Shown in pieces: positions 8,681 to 19,246 of a stretch of 50,807 bases of DNA (the stretch's first letter is position 1; each line of letters opens with the position of its first letter). A model generated the notes under the pieces. It saw only the letters and a list, made by a program, of their open reading frames with translations. It ran no database searches and had not been told where the DNA came from. The position numbers were made by a program, and so were the translations under genes. The DNA is from an uncultured Kangiella sp. GTDB taxonomy: Bacteria; Pseudomonadota; Gammaproteobacteria; Enterobacterales; Kangiellaceae. The DNA lies in contig CATNCP010000020.1 of NCBI GenBank assembly GCA_950096615.1, positions 1 through 50,807 of the forward strand, written 5' to 3'.

Positions 8681-9403
8681 CTAGTCGGCACTCAATGTTT
8701 TCTCGTTACTGTGATGGCTGGCGTTATACAGAGCCGCCAGCGTTGCAGAACGAAATTCTCGACGATATAAAACGCCAACTACTAGAGTGGCAGCGACCAT
8801 AAATACCACTGGGTTGAAGAACCAGCCGAGCGTTGCTAGCGCGAAAGTGTAGGCGCGTAGGCCATAATTAAAGGAATTAGACGCTCTGCTCAATAGCCAG
8901 TTTGTGTGTCGAATAAATATATCTCTGTCTTCCGCTGGATCCTCGATGTCGGGAGCTGAGCCAAAAAGAACAATTGCAAAATTATACTGACGCATTGACC
9001 AAGTAAACTTAAAAAAGGCGTAAGCAAAAGTCACAACCAAAATAAGGATCTTCAATTCCCAAGTAGCTCTGGAGTCAATTTCAATCCATGGCAAGGCTTG
9101 AAGAAGCACAATAGCTTTTTCCGTCGAGCCCAGAACGGTTAATAAACCGGCAATAATAAAAATGGTGGTGGAAGCAAAAAAGGTCACGTTACGCTGCAAA
9201 ATTCCCAGGCCACTGATATCAGCCATACGCATTTCTCGCTGAATCATTCTTTCCAACCATTCGACACGATTAGCCTCAAGCTGATTGGCGATGGTGGAAC
9301 TATTTCTTTGTTTGATGCGAGCGAAATAGGTGTAGCCGATCCAACACAGCAAAAACCATGTTAGTGCGATCCAGTCCAAAAGTGGCATGAATGAGAAAGT
9401 CAT
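8681..9403 (-). CDS. DUF599 family inner-membrane protein
   Basis: A 240-residue integral membrane protein recognised as DUF599 from its overall pattern. There is a first membrane helix at about 8-27, an R/E-rich cytoplasmic loop with the RMIQREMRMAD segment, a pair of helices at about 73-93 and 117-137, the NWLLSRASNSFNYGLRAYTFALA segment around 167-190 (split here by its own helix), and a last helix near 195-212. No biochemical function is established for the family that I know of. It is a single gene, convergent with the DsbA-like gene and divergent from the DUF255 gene. An alternative start exists 5 codons inside. Confidence 0.8.
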   Translation of the reverse strand: MTFSFMPLLDWIALTWFLLCWIGYTYFARIKQRNSSTIANQLEANRVEWLERMIQREMRMADISGLGILQRNVTFFASTTIFIIAGLLTVLGSTEKAIVLLQALPWIEIDSRATWELKILILVVTFAYAFFKFTWSMRQYNFAIVLFGSAPDIEDPAEDRDIFIRHTNWLLSRASNSFNYGLRAYTFALATLGWFFNPVVFMVAATLVVGVLYRREFRSATLAALYNASHHSNEKTLSAD

Positions 9404-9509
9404 AGGGTTTAATTTTCAGTGGTTACGGTTGCAATCATTAGGCTAAAAGTGCCATGCTTTATACATTAATACAAGCGAATATTAATCATCAGATTCATAA
9501 AGGAAAGTC

Positions 9510-11591
9510 ATGCGAAATACTCTAGAGCAGGCTAACAGCCCTTATCTGTTACAACATAAAGATAACCCCGTTCATTGGCAGCAATGGAGCGATGAGGTCA
9601 TCGCTTTAGCTAAAGAGTCGGATAAACCTATTTTATTATCGGTGGGCTATTCGTCTTGTCATTGGTGTCATGTGATGGCGCATGAATCGTTCGAGGACCA
9701 GTCTGTGGCTGATGTGATGAATGAGCACTTTATTAATATCAAGTTGGATCGCGAGGAGCGGCCTGACTTGGATAAAACGTATCAGCTAGCGCATCAACTG
9801 CTAAATCGCCAAGCGGGCGGCTGGCCATTAACTACAATTTTAGATCCACAGTCTTTAGTTCCTTTTTTTAGCGGTACTTACTTTCCAAAGGAGCCACGCC
9901 ATGGACTGCCTGCTTTTACAGAGTTATTGCAAAAAATTAGTGAAGTTTATCGTGAAAAGAAAGGGGACATCGAGGAGCAAAACCAGCGTCTGACACAAGC
10001 ATTGAAAGTGGTTGCTGGTGGCGAGGCTGGCGGGCAGTCAGATAGCTCGAGCAGCACCGAATCGTTAGCTGAAAATCTGAGTTCGAGCATTATCGAGCGC
10101 CATGACTTTCGATACGGCGGTATGGAAGGGGCGCCTAAGTTTCCTCAGCCAGCTATCTGGCATTCTGCGCTTCACCTATTAAAGTCAAAACAATTAAAGA
10201 GTGAGAGCGTCGAGACGTTGAGTCAGGCAGTAACTCGCTCACTGCAAGGTTTTAGCCGATTCGGTCTATTCGATCATCTAGCCGGTGGTTTCTTCAGGTA
10301 TTGCGTCGACGAGCGCTGGGATATTCCTCATTTTGAGAAAATGTTGTACGACAACGGTCAGCTTCTCAGCCTAATGTCAGAAGCGGGGCACTACTTTGCG
10401 GATGGTGATTTGATGCAATCAGTAGACTTAACTGTCCGTTGGCTCGAAGAGCAAATGTTGTCGTCAGAGGGAGGCTTTTACTCAGCCTTAGACGCCGATA
10501 GTTTGGATGAACAAGGGCAAAGTAAAGAAGGTGCCTATTATTGCTGGAGTCCGCAGCAGTTGGACTTTCTCAATGACGAAGAGCAGCAATTTACCAAAGC
10601 TTACTATGGGTTGAATGAGCCGGCTAACTTCGAAGGGCAATGGCACCTAGTGACGCGTAAAGCTTGGCGGGATATGGCCAAAGAAAAAGATATTCACGAG
10701 AAACAAGCGCCAATTTTAATGGAGTCAGCACGTCAACAACTCAAAATTGTTCGTGATAAGCGACCATTACCGTTTCGAGACGATAAACTGCTGACCAGTT
10801 GGAATGCGTTAACCCTGCAAGGCTTGCTTCAGGCGAAGAAAGCCGGCAGCAAGGCAGTGTCTGATGACTTAATCGTTGGTTGTATAAACTTTTTGCGAGA
10901 GAAAGTGTGGCTGGATAAGCAGCTTTGGGCATGCTTTAAAGATGGTAAGGCTTATCAGCAAGGCTTTTTGGATGACTACGGGTATTTGGCCAAAGCGTTA
11001 CTCTTGTCATTAGCGGATAATTTTTCACAGCAAAACTGGAGTTGGCTCAAGCAACTGTGTGACAGCTTATGGCAAGAGTTTGCTGACCAGAAAAATGGAG
11101 GCTTTTATTTTACTTCTGACAACCAAAAAACGGTCATTACGCGACATAAAAGTTGGAGTGATGATGCAATGCCAAACGGCGCAGCACAAGCGCTAGAGGC
11201 CGTGTGGGTGGTTGCTGAGATGACGAGCGATACAGAAAGATTAGCTTTCATAGAGAAAAGCTTGGTGCAGGCAAGAGCAGAAGCTGAGCAAGCCCCTTTA
11301 CAGTACCCTTCAGTGATACGGCTGTTGGAAGTGTGGCAGCAAGGTTTGGAGTTGTGGGTGCTACGCGGTGATGGTTTTGAGTTGCCGCCTTGGAAAGAAT
11401 ACTTAGCAACAGGTTTGAACCCAGGGCGCTGGGTGTTTGCGCTGGAGAAGGGAATTAATGACGTTTCATTGGAAAAGAAATTCCCAGCAACAGCGCAGTT
11501 GTCTGCTTACTGTTGCCGAGAGTGTCAATGTTTTCCTGCGATTAACGATTATGAAGCGTTGAAAGAATTTGTGGATCGAAGCGTTAATTAA
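9510..11591 (+). CDS. DUF255 thioredoxin-fold / (alpha/alpha)6-barrel protein (YyaL/SPATA20 family)
   Basis: A 693-residue cytoplasmic protein of the family often annotated 'thioredoxin domain-containing protein' (Pfam Thioredox_DsbH). The N-terminal thioredoxin-like domain (about 1-165) has the C50-H-W-C53 redox pair in the family context SSCHWCHVM and the downstream GGWPLT motif. The remainder is a helical-barrel region resembling N-acylglucosamine 2-epimerases, with PHFEKMLYDN and DADS motifs. The length is typical. The physiological role is unknown. Its stop codon overlaps by 4 bases the stop of convergent elbB in the palindrome TTAATTAA. A plausible AAAGGA Shine-Dalgarno precedes the ATG. 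Confidence 0.9.
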   Translation: MRNTLEQANSPYLLQHKDNPVHWQQWSDEVIALAKESDKPILLSVGYSSCHWCHVMAHESFEDQSVADVMNEHFINIKLDREERPDLDKTYQLAHQLLNRQAGGWPLTTILDPQSLVPFFSGTYFPKEPRHGLPAFTELLQKISEVYREKKGDIEEQNQRLTQALKVVAGGEAGGQSDSSSSTESLAENLSSSIIERHDFRYGGMEGAPKFPQPAIWHSALHLLKSKQLKSESVETLSQAVTRSLQGFSRFGLFDHLAGGFFRYCVDERWDIPHFEKMLYDNGQLLSLMSEAGHYFADGDLMQSVDLTVRWLEEQMLSSEGGFYSALDADSLDEQGQSKEGAYYCWSPQQLDFLNDEEQQFTKAYYGLNEPANFEGQWHLVTRKAWRDMAKEKDIHEKQAPILMESARQQLKIVRDKRPLPFRDDKLLTSWNALTLQGLLQAKKAGSKAVSDDLIVGCINFLREKVWLDKQLWACFKDGKAYQQGFLDDYGYLAKALLLSLADNFSQQNWSWLKQLCDSLWQEFADQKNGGFYFTSDNQKTVITRHKSWSDDAMPNGAAQALEAVWVVAEMTSDTERLAFIEKSLVQARAEAEQAPLQYPSVIRLLEVWQQGLELWVLRGDGFELPPWKEYLATGLNPGRWVFALEKGINDVSLEKKFPATAQLSAYCCRECQCFPAINDYEALKEFVDRSVN

Positions 11592-12244
11592 CCGAGCATA
11601 TCAGCAATCTTGTCGACCAACTTATCAATGCCCTTGGCCGCTTCTGACACGCTAGAGGCCAGCATGTAAGCGGGAGTGGTGACTAAGTTATTGTCTGCAT
11701 CAACGACGATATCTTCCACAGGACAGGCTTGATGAATACCGCCCATCGCTTCGATGGCGTCCGCAGTATCTTGGTCATTACCAATGGTTAGCTGAGTACC
11801 TTCTCCGTAAATATGTGGCAACATTGCTGGTGCGATACACATAAACCCAACAGGCTTTTTATTTTGTGCAAAACCTTTGATAAAGCTGACTAAGTCGGGG
11901 TTTACGCTACAGTCGCTGCCTTTTACCGCAAAGTCTGAAAGGTTTTTAGCAGCACCAAACCCGCCGGGCAAAATAGCCGCGTCGAAGTCATCGGCATTGG
12001 CTTCGGCTAAATCTTTAACATTGCCACGAGCGATTCGCGCTGATTCTACTAGGACATTACGGCTCTCGCCTTCAGCGACATCGCCTGTTAAGTGATTAAT
12101 GACGTGCATTTGCTCAATATTAGGAGCAAAGCACTGATAGTCAAAACCATGTCGCTCTAGGGCCAGTAATGTTAATACACTTTCATGAATTTCAGCGCCA
12201 TCAAATACGCCTGAACCGGATAAAACCACTGCAATTTTCGTCAT
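11588..12244 (-). CDS. elbB: Isoprenoid biosynthesis glyoxalase ElbB (class I GATase-like)
   Basis: A 218-residue DJ-1/PfpI-superfamily protein, the same size as E. coli ElbB. The nucleophile-elbow cysteine is C136 in GFMCIAPA, and the family signature SGSGVFDGAEIHE opens the protein, followed by LPGGFGAAKN. E. coli ElbB has weak glyoxalase activity, and its link to isoprenoids is genetic. The ATG at 12244 is preferred over one 4 codons upstream because GGAG lies 6 bases before it and the homologous N terminus is MTKIAVVLSG. It appears monocistronic. Confidence 0.92.
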   Translation of the reverse strand: MTKIAVVLSGSGVFDGAEIHESVLTLLALERHGFDYQCFAPNIEQMHVINHLTGDVAEGESRNVLVESARIARGNVKDLAEANADDFDAAILPGGFGAAKNLSDFAVKGSDCSVNPDLVSFIKGFAQNKKPVGFMCIAPAMLPHIYGEGTQLTIGNDQDTADAIEAMGGIHQACPVEDIVVDADNNLVTTPAYMLASSVSEAAKGIDKLVDKIADMLG

Positions 12245-12386
12245 GGGAAACTCCATGTCATGAATGTTACCTTGATGATAATATAGATAAGCTAATAAAT
12301 TAAGTTACAGAGTTTTGATTTTTAAAGTAATTTAGTTGAAACTAAAGGCTTAAGTAAAAGGTAGCATTTACCTATAAAGGATCTTA

Positions 12387-15300
12387 ATGCCAAAGAAAGC
12401 TTTAATCCTACTGTCTTTGCTCCTCTGGGGATGGTTGTTTACGAGTACTGTTTATTCGACGGCGCGGGCGCAATATGCCGCGGCAGCTTTGCTTGAAGGT
12501 GAATTATCGCAAAGCACCGTGACTTCGATTGTTGAAGACCAGCATGGTTTTCTTTGGATAGGCACTGAGGATGGTCTGAACCGCTTTGATGGTTATAGCG
12601 TTAAGATTTATAACAAACAAAACAGTGAGTTACCCAGCACACGAATTAAAGACTTGGCCATAGATAGCGATGGTGATCTATGGATTGCGACGCAAAATGG
12701 TCTGGCGCTTTTTCAGCAAAATACCGGCAAGATCATCAATTTTTACCATAATGCTCAAGAACCATTTTCTATCGCGGACAACTTTGTATCCAGCTTGGCT
12801 GTCGATGATAGGGGGGGTGTTTGGGTTGGAACTTACGGTGGTCCATCCTATTACGACCCCGCGATTAAAGGTTTTCGAACGCTCCCTATTATGAAAAGTC
12901 GTCGCGTTCCAGCGGCGTTGTCTGAAGTGAAGGATATTATCGTCGATAGTCAGCAGCGAGTATGGCTAGTGACTACGCGTGGCGATTTGGCGCGTTACCT
13001 GCCCACGGCAAACCAGTTTCTTGTGATTGATAACCCCGCGATGCAAAGCTTGGGATTGTTGGAGACAATAGTTGAAACGCCACAAGGTAATTTGTGGTTA
13101 TTATCTCCTCAAGCGGGATTGGTTGAGTTTGATCCTGCTGAGCAAAGTTTTAAAAAATTGCAGCTAGGCGATATTGGGCTTGAGGATAATGAGCTTGAAT
13201 TGAATAGTTTGTATTTTGATAAAGAGCAACGACTGTGGGTGGGGACTCAGAAGAAAGGCCTCTACACCATTAAAGGTGAAAGAGTTGTAGACCATCATAC
13301 TTATGGTAAGCCGGGCGCTGTTGGTAGTAACCGCATTAATGTTTTATACCAAGATAGTAGTGATATTGTTTGGATTGGCTCTTCCTCATACCTTAATAAA
13401 ATTAACCCTAATGCGATCAATTTCCTTCATATTAATCACTCACCAAGCGAGCAGGGTTCGCTAAAGAGTGACGTTACATACTCCTTGCTGGCTACTAGTT
13501 ATGACCATTTGCTGGTTGGAAGTGATGCTAATGGTTTAACGGTACTCAAGCGGACTTATGATGGGGCCGAAGCTGTCGAGATCACGTTGCCGCCAGAGCT
13601 CGAAGGTAAAAGTATTAACAAGTTGATAGAGATTGGCGCAGGGCGGCACTGGCTGATTTCAGAACAGTCAGTATGGAAGTTTGATGAGTTAAAGCTATCG
13701 TTTGAGTTGGTTTATCAAGCGACTAATCCTCAGGATTACTTCTTAACGGCGCACTATGACCAGCAGTATTTATGGTTAGGGACGGCAAAAGGTGTGTGGC
13801 GCCTGGACCCTGATAGTTCTTTGAAGAAATACCGCTTAGTTGATATCAATTACCATAGAAATAATCGCATCAATGTTCTCATGCCTGATAAGTCTGATGA
13901 CTATCTATGGATAGGCTCTGATAGTGGCGTTTATCGGTTTAGTAAGAAAGATGAGAGTTTCATTTCTTTAGACAATTTGTTTAATGATTTGCCACCCCAA
14001 GCTAAAGAAGTCGTGCTGAGCTTAGCGCTGGATCAAGATTCAAGGTTATGGGTTGGCACTTTTGGAAACGGTTTGGTGGTGCTGGATTTAGTGAGCCAGC
14101 AATACACGGTTTTGAATAATGCGGTCAGTAATTTACACGAAACCGTTTACTCATTACTCCAAGACGAATTCGGAACCATTTGGGCGGGAACTGGCGGTGG
14201 CTTGTATCGAATTGATACATCTGATTACAGTATGTCCCAGTTCTCGGTAACGGAAGATCAGCCAATCATAGAGTTTAATACTGGAGCGACCACCAGCGAC
14301 CGGATGGGGAATCTGTATTTTGGTGGGATGAATGGGGTTATTTCGTTTAACCCATCGGCTTATACCGAAGATGATATGCCTCCAAAGCCAGTGATTACCG
14401 ACATCTTGGTCAATAATAACTCGATCATTGTGGGCGAGCAGAGGCGTCAGCGATTAACCAAACCAGCGAACATCGCTGAGCAAGTTAAAATTTATCCAGA
14501 AGATACTGCCGTCAGTTTTGACTTCTCCGGTTTTAATTACACTGATCCTTGGAGCAACCGCTTCCGTTACATGCTAGAAGGGTATGATGCTGACTGGACC
14601 GAGACCGATGCTAAGAGTCGTCGTGTAACCTACACCAACTTAAAGCCCGGAACCTATCACTTCAAAGTCAATGCAGCGAATAAAGATGGTTTCTGGAGCG
14701 AGGAACCTGCAGAAATAGAAGTACAAGTTCAAACCCTGTCTTGGTTATCGCCGCTGGCGTACACTATATATGGCTTTATACTCGGGCTGATTATTCTTGC
14801 CTTCTCTTATTTGATTTGGTCAAGAATGCGTGAGCGTCAATCAGCAGCACAGCAGCTGGCGGAAAGTGAGGAGCGTCTTAAACTATCACTGTGGGGAAGC
14901 GGCGACGAGCTATGGGATTGGCAGGTTAATACTGGCGCTTTGCACCTCTCGAATGAATGGCCTTATGACTTTCCGCGTGACGGTATCCGTAGTGGTTATT
15001 CAATGGCTAATTCGAATATTCACCCCAATGACTTACCTTACGTCAAACAGGCACTTAACGCTCACTTAGGCGGTAAATCGCTGCACTTTGAGAGCACTTA
15101 CCGCATTAGCAACGAGCGTGGTGGCTGGATTTGGGTGCTTGATCGAGGCAAAGTCGTGGCCAGAGATGAGCATAAAAAGCCGCTGAGAATGGCCGGCACC
15201 TTGAAGAATATTAGTGATTTGAAAGACACCGAGCAACAGTTAAGCATGGTGGTAAAGTCGTTCGATAATATTTCAGACGGCGTCTGGATTTTGGATGAAG

Positions 15301-16949
15301 ACTATAACTATATTGCAGTCAATAAGGCTTACACCAAAATCACCGGCTTTGACTCTGAAGAAGTGATTGGTCAACCAATCAGGGAAACGGCTATTGTTAA
15401 TGCACCGGATAACTTCATTGAAGAATTGCGTGAAATATTAGTCTCGGAAGGAAGCTGGAGCGGTGAATTAGAAGCCATCAGGAAGGACGGACAGATTTAT
15501 CCTATAGAGATTAATATCGATGTGGTGCGTGATGGCGATGACAACATTATCAACTATGTCGGGGTGTTCTCCGATATTACTTTCCGTAAGAAAGCAGAAA
15601 AAGAGTTACGTCGCCTGGCCACGGTCGATCAATTAACCGGTTTACGAAACCGCAATAGCTTCAAACAGCGCTTCGAAGAATTGCTGGCCTTGTCTGGTGA
15701 GTCGGATCAGCATGCGTTGCTGTTTATTGATTTGGATAATTTTAAACGTATTAATGATTCACTCGGCCATGGCGTGGGTGATGAGTTACTTACCTCGGTA
15801 GCCAGAGCACTATTGAGTATTGCGGAAGATAATAATGGCATAGTGGCGCGTTTAGGCGGTGATGAGTTTACCGTGGTGTTGAGCGATGTCGATACTTGGA
15901 GTCAGCCGGCAAAGTATGCACAAGCGATTCTCGACCACTTCTCAAAGCCGTTACCTTTATCGAGCGCTGAGGTTGTGGTTTCACCGAGTATTGGCATCGT
16001 TATGTATCCCGAGAATGGTGAAAGCGCAGAAGAATTGCTGAAAAACGCCGATATGGCGATGTACTACGCTAAGAAGAAAGGAAAGAATACTTACCAGTTC
16101 TATACTCGGCAGATGAACGAACAGGCTCAGCTGCGGATTAACCTAGAGAGTGAGCTGCGCCAAGCGATTGAAAAAGATGAGTTTGTGGTCTTCTATCAGC
16201 CGAAGGTGAGCTTAGAGACGGGCAAAATCACCAGTATGGAGGCGTTAGTTCGTTGGCGTAATCCAAATCGTGGCTTGGTGATGCCTGGCGAGTTCATTCC
16301 ATTGGCAGAAGAAGCGGGCTTTATTATCCCAATAAGCCAGAAGGTTATTGAGAAGACCTGCTTACAGCTTCGTGATTGGAAGAATCGTGGCATTTATGAT
16401 GGCAAGATCGCGGTCAACCTGTCTGCGGTGCAGTTTTATCATGAAAATTTGTGGGAAACGGTTAAGACGGCGCTACACATCGCTAAAGTTGAAGCAACGT
16501 CGCTGGAGTTCGAAATTACCGAAGGTATGGTGATGGAGGACTTGGCTCACTCGATTCAACAGATGAAAACTCTGAAAGAAATGGGGATCAGTTTGGCGTT
16601 GGATGATTTTGGCGTGGGTTACTCTTCTCTAGGGAACTTAAAAGACTTCCCGATTGATACCCTAAAGATTGATCGATCTTTTGTGTGGGATCTGGAAGAT
16701 TCTGAGCGCGACCAAAAGCTGGTGGCTTCTATCGTGACTTTGGCTCATAACCTTGGTATTAAAGTTGTGGCCGAGGGTGTGGAAACGATATTACAGGTGG
16801 AGGCTCTGCGGGAAATGGACTGCGAAGAAATCCAGGGCTATATCTTTAGTAAGCCAGTTCCTCCATGGGAAATTGAAGCGATGTTGACCAATCCGGATTA
16901 TAGTCTGTTCAATATTTTGCAAGAGATGGAAGAGGATGAAGAGGGCTAG
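12387..16949 (+). CDS. Periplasmic propeller - PAS - GGDEF - EAL signalling protein
   Basis: A 1520-residue transmembrane cyclic-di-GMP protein. A signal peptide (1-30) is followed by many Reg_prop blades (about 35-650), seen as repeated 'LWIGT.GGL.R' units that form two beta-propellers. Then come a Y_Y_Y domain (about 705-775), one membrane helix (about 790-812), two PAS domains (about 830-950 and 955-1070), GGDEF (about 1075-1235, motif at 1157-1161) and EAL (about 1250-1500, motif at 1285-1287). The GGDEF active site is intact, but no RxxD inhibitory site is present upstream. The EAL domain keeps ALVRW, the NLS segment, EFEITE, DDFGVGYSSL, LKID and AEGVET, so phosphodiesterase activity is likely. 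AAGGAT precedes the ATG. The ligand of the sensor is unknown. Confidence 0.92.
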   Translation: MPKKALILLSLLLWGWLFTSTVYSTARAQYAAAALLEGELSQSTVTSIVEDQHGFLWIGTEDGLNRFDGYSVKIYNKQNSELPSTRIKDLAIDSDGDLWIATQNGLALFQQNTGKIINFYHNAQEPFSIADNFVSSLAVDDRGGVWVGTYGGPSYYDPAIKGFRTLPIMKSRRVPAALSEVKDIIVDSQQRVWLVTTRGDLARYLPTANQFLVIDNPAMQSLGLLETIVETPQGNLWLLSPQAGLVEFDPAEQSFKKLQLGDIGLEDNELELNSLYFDKEQRLWVGTQKKGLYTIKGERVVDHHTYGKPGAVGSNRINVLYQDSSDIVWIGSSSYLNKINPNAINFLHINHSPSEQGSLKSDVTYSLLATSYDHLLVGSDANGLTVLKRTYDGAEAVEITLPPELEGKSINKLIEIGAGRHWLISEQSVWKFDELKLSFELVYQATNPQDYFLTAHYDQQYLWLGTAKGVWRLDPDSSLKKYRLVDINYHRNNRINVLMPDKSDDYLWIGSDSGVYRFSKKDESFISLDNLFNDLPPQAKEVVLSLALDQDSRLWVGTFGNGLVVLDLVSQQYTVLNNAVSNLHETVYSLLQDEFGTIWAGTGGGLYRIDTSDYSMSQFSVTEDQPIIEFNTGATTSDRMGNLYFGGMNGVISFNPSAYTEDDMPPKPVITDILVNNNSIIVGEQRRQRLTKPANIAEQVKIYPEDTAVSFDFSGFNYTDPWSNRFRYMLEGYDADWTETDAKSRRVTYTNLKPGTYHFKVNAANKDGFWSEEPAEIEVQVQTLSWLSPLAYTIYGFILGLIILAFSYLIWSRMRERQSAAQQLAESEERLKLSLWGSGDELWDWQVNTGALHLSNEWPYDFPRDGIRSGYSMANSNIHPNDLPYVKQALNAHLGGKSLHFESTYRISNERGGWIWVLDRGKVVARDEHKKPLRMAGTLKNISDLKDTEQQLSMVVKSFDNISDGVWILDEDYNYIAVNKAYTKITGFDSEEVIGQPIRETAIVNAPDNFIEELREILVSEGSWSGELEAIRKDGQIYPIEINIDVVRDGDDNIINYVGVFSDITFRKKAEKELRRLATVDQLTGLRNRNSFKQRFEELLALSGESDQHALLFIDLDNFKRINDSLGHGVGDELLTSVARALLSIAEDNNGIVARLGGDEFTVVLSDVDTWSQPAKYAQAILDHFSKPLPLSSAEVVVSPSIGIVMYPENGESAEELLKNADMAMYYAKKKGKNTYQFYTRQMNEQAQLRINLESELRQAIEKDEFVVFYQPKVSLETGKITSMEALVRWRNPNRGLVMPGEFIPLAEEAGFIIPISQKVIEKTCLQLRDWKNRGIYDGKIAVNLSAVQFYHENLWETVKTALHIAKVEATSLEFEITEGMVMEDLAHSIQQMKTLKEMGISLALDDFGVGYSSLGNLKDFPIDTLKIDRSFVWDLEDSERDQKLVASIVTLAHNLGIKVVAEGVETILQVEALREMDCEEIQGYIFSKPVPPWEIEAMLTNPDYSLFNILQEMEEDEEG

Positions 16950-17025
16950 ATGTCGGTGAAAAGTGGTTTTCCGCCGCTAACGCCAGCAAAAGATCGTTAA
17001 TTTGAGCAAAAAACGCCCAATTCAT

Positions 17026-17054
17026 TTGATTGGCTGACCGCGGTTTGAGACAAT
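17026..17054 (+). promoter_or_regulatory. Probable promoter of the tkt-gap-pgk-fba operon
   Basis: TTGATT (17026-17031) and GACAAT (17049-17054) are separated by exactly 17 bases, about 50 bases before the transketolase start. The -10 box is two mismatches from consensus. Confidence 0.45.
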
Positions 17055-17103
17055 AAGCGCCCTAAAAATTGCTGGCCTTACTCATATCTATTTAGGAGAT
17101 TCG

Positions 17104-19140
17104 ATGCCCACTTCTGGTAATGACACGCCGAGTCGTTTTCAATTAGCCAATGCCATCCGCGCACTTAGTATGGATGCCGTTCAAAAAGCCAAGTCGGGTC
17201 ACCCTGGCGCCCCTATGGGGATGGCGGATATCGCTCAAGTTCTTTGGAGTGACTTCTTAAACCACAATCCAAGCAATCCTAACTGGGTAAATCGTGACCG
17301 ATTCGTGATGTCGAATGGCCATGGTTCTATGTTGGTTTATTCGCTTTTACACCTAACGGGTTACGATGTCAGCATTGAAGACATCAAGAATTTCAGACAG
17401 TTACATTCGAAAACACCGGGTCACCCTGAGTATGGTTATACGCCAGGCGTTGAAACCACCACAGGTCCTTTGGGCCAAGGCATTGCAAATGCGATAGGTT
17501 TCGCCATCGCAGAAAAAACATTAGCCGCGCAATTTAATCGTCCTGACCATGATATTGTCGATCACTTCACTTATGTATTTATGGGTGACGGCTGCATGAT
17601 GGAGGGCATCTCGCATGAAGTCTGCTCGTTAGCGGGCACTTTAGGCTTGGGTAAGCTGGTTGCGTTCTGGGATGACAACGGAATCTCGATTGATGGCGAA
17701 GTCGACGGTTGGTTCTCAGATGACACGCCAAAACGCTTTGAATCGTATGGCTGGCAAGTGATTGCAGACGTTGATGGCCACGATCCTGAAGCGGTAAAGA
17801 AAGCAATCGAAGAAGCGCAAGCCGATAGCGACCGTCCAACGCTGATCTGCTGCCGAACAGTAATTGGTTTTGGTTCGCCAAACAAACAGGGTAAGGAATC
17901 TTGCCACGGTGCGCCTCTAGGCGATGATGAAATTAAGTTAGCACGTAAAGAATTAAATTGGCCGCATGCGTCGTTTGAGATCCCACAAGATATCGCTGAC
18001 GCATGGAACAAGCGTGACGCGGGTCAGCAGCTAGAAAGCGACTGGGATCAGAAGTTTGTCGCTTACCGTGAAGCGCACCCGGAACTTGCTGATGAGTTAA
18101 AACGTCGTTTAGACAAGCGCCTACCGAGCAATTTTGCAGAAGAAGCTGATAAGTACATTAAGCAGCTGCAAGAAGAAGGTCAAACGGTAGCAAGCCGAAA
18201 AGCATCACAAATGGCGTTGAACGCTTACGCACCATTATTGCCTGAAATGTTAGGTGGTTCTGCGGATTTAGCCGGTTCTAACTTGACGATTAACGAGCAA
18301 TCTAAAGGCATTACGGCGAAAGATGCCAGCGGTAACTATTTATATTACGGCGTTCGTGAGTTCGGTATGTGCGCCATCATGAATGGTATGGCGTTACATG
18401 GTGGCTTAATGCCTTATGGTGGTACTTTCCTAATCTTTATGGAATACGCGCGTAACGCTGTTCGTATGGCGTCACTCATGAAGCAGCAAGCGATTTATGT
18501 GTTTACACATGATTCGATTGGTCTCGGCGAAGACGGGCCAACGCACCAACCGATTGAGCAATTGGCGAATTTGCGTACGACACCAAACTGCTCGGTATGG
18601 CGTCCATGTGATGCGGTTGAAACCGCGGTGGCTTGGAAATCAGCAATCGAGCGTCAAGACGGACCTACGGCCTTGAGTTTAAGTCGCCAAGGCTTACCGC
18701 ATCAAGAGCGTAATGAACAGCAACTCGCAGATGTTGCTAAAGGTGCTTATGTTCTTGTCGATAGCGAAGAAAAACCTGAGTTGATTTTGATTGCTACAGG
18801 TTCTGAAGTGGACTTAGCAGTTGAAGTTGCAGAGAAGTTAACAGCGAAGGGCAAGCAGGTGCGAGTGGTTTCTATGCCGTCGACTGATACCTTCGATGCA
18901 CAAGATGCGAGTTATAAAGAAAGCGTATTACCAGCGGACGTTCCAGCGCGAATTGCGATTGAAGCTGCGATTGCAGATTATTGGTACAAGTATGTTGGCC
19001 TTGAAGGTCAAATCGTTGGCATGACAAGCTTTGGTGAGTCAGCGCCAGCAGGTGATTTATTTGAGCATTTCGGTTTTACAGTAGAGAATATTTTAGCTGT
19101 AGCTGAAGACATGTTAGATGAAGGTGGCTTACTGGATTAA
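17104..19140 (+). CDS. tkt: Transketolase
   Basis: A 678-residue thiamine-diphosphate enzyme moving two-carbon units between ketoses and aldoses in the non-oxidative pentose phosphate pathway. The sequence shows SGHPGAPMG (His33), NGHGSML (His73), the diphosphate/Mg motif G161-D-G with the following WDDN, the [10 protein letters not shown] active-site segment and the C-terminal GSEVDLAVE region. The length is typical (E. coli TktA has 663). AGGAG lies 6 bases before the ATG. It heads the operon tkt-gap-pgk-fba, an order also found in pseudomonads (with epd in second place). Confidence 0.97.
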   Translation: MPTSGNDTPSRFQLANAIRALSMDAVQKAKSGHPGAPMGMADIAQVLWSDFLNHNPSNPNWVNRDRFVMSNGHGSMLVYSLLHLTGYDVSIEDIKNFRQLHSKTPGHPEYGYTPGVETTTGPLGQGIANAIGFAIAEKTLAAQFNRPDHDIVDHFTYVFMGDGCMMEGISHEVCSLAGTLGLGKLVAFWDDNGISIDGEVDGWFSDDTPKRFESYGWQVIADVDGHDPEAVKKAIEEAQADSDRPTLICCRTVIGFGSPNKQGKESCHGAPLGDDEIKLARKELNWPHASFEIPQDIADAWNKRDAGQQLESDWDQKFVAYREAHPELADELKRRLDKRLPSNFAEEADKYIKQLQEEGQTVASRKASQMALNAYAPLLPEMLGGSADLAGSNLTINEQSKGITAKDASGNYLYYGVREFGMCAIMNGMALHGGLMPYGGTFLIFMEYARNAVRMASLMKQQAIYVFTHDSIGLGEDGPTHQPIEQLANLRTTPNCSVWRPCDAVETAVAWKSAIERQDGPTALSLSRQGLPHQERNEQQLADVAKGAYVLVDSEEKPELILIATGSEVDLAVEVAEKLTAKGKQVRVVSMPSTDTFDAQDASYKESVLPADVPARIAIEAAIADYWYKYVGLEGQIVGMTSFGESAPAGDLFEHFGFTVENILAVAEDMLDEGGLLD

Positions 19141-19161
19141 TCGTAACGAGTTGGGAAGCAC

Positions 19162-19185
19162 CCATGAAAGCCAAGGTTTTCATGG
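19162..19185 (+). repeat. Hairpin in the tkt-gap intergenic region
   Basis: A perfect 8-bp inverted repeat CCATGAAA/TTTCATGG around an 8-base loop, followed by a smaller AGCT-GACC-AGCT hairpin (19186-19197). There is no T tract, so it is more likely an RNA stability or processing element than a terminator. Confidence 0.4.
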
Positions 19186-19246
19186 AGCTGACCAGCTTAG
19201 CATGGTTACAAAATAAGCCCTAAACGAAAAAGATTTGGAGAATCAA

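Noticed and set aside
17571-18011. Long antisense open frames within tkt and several other highly expressed genes
   Set aside because: They are shadows produced by the codon bias of the real genes, without ribosome-binding sites or family resemblance.
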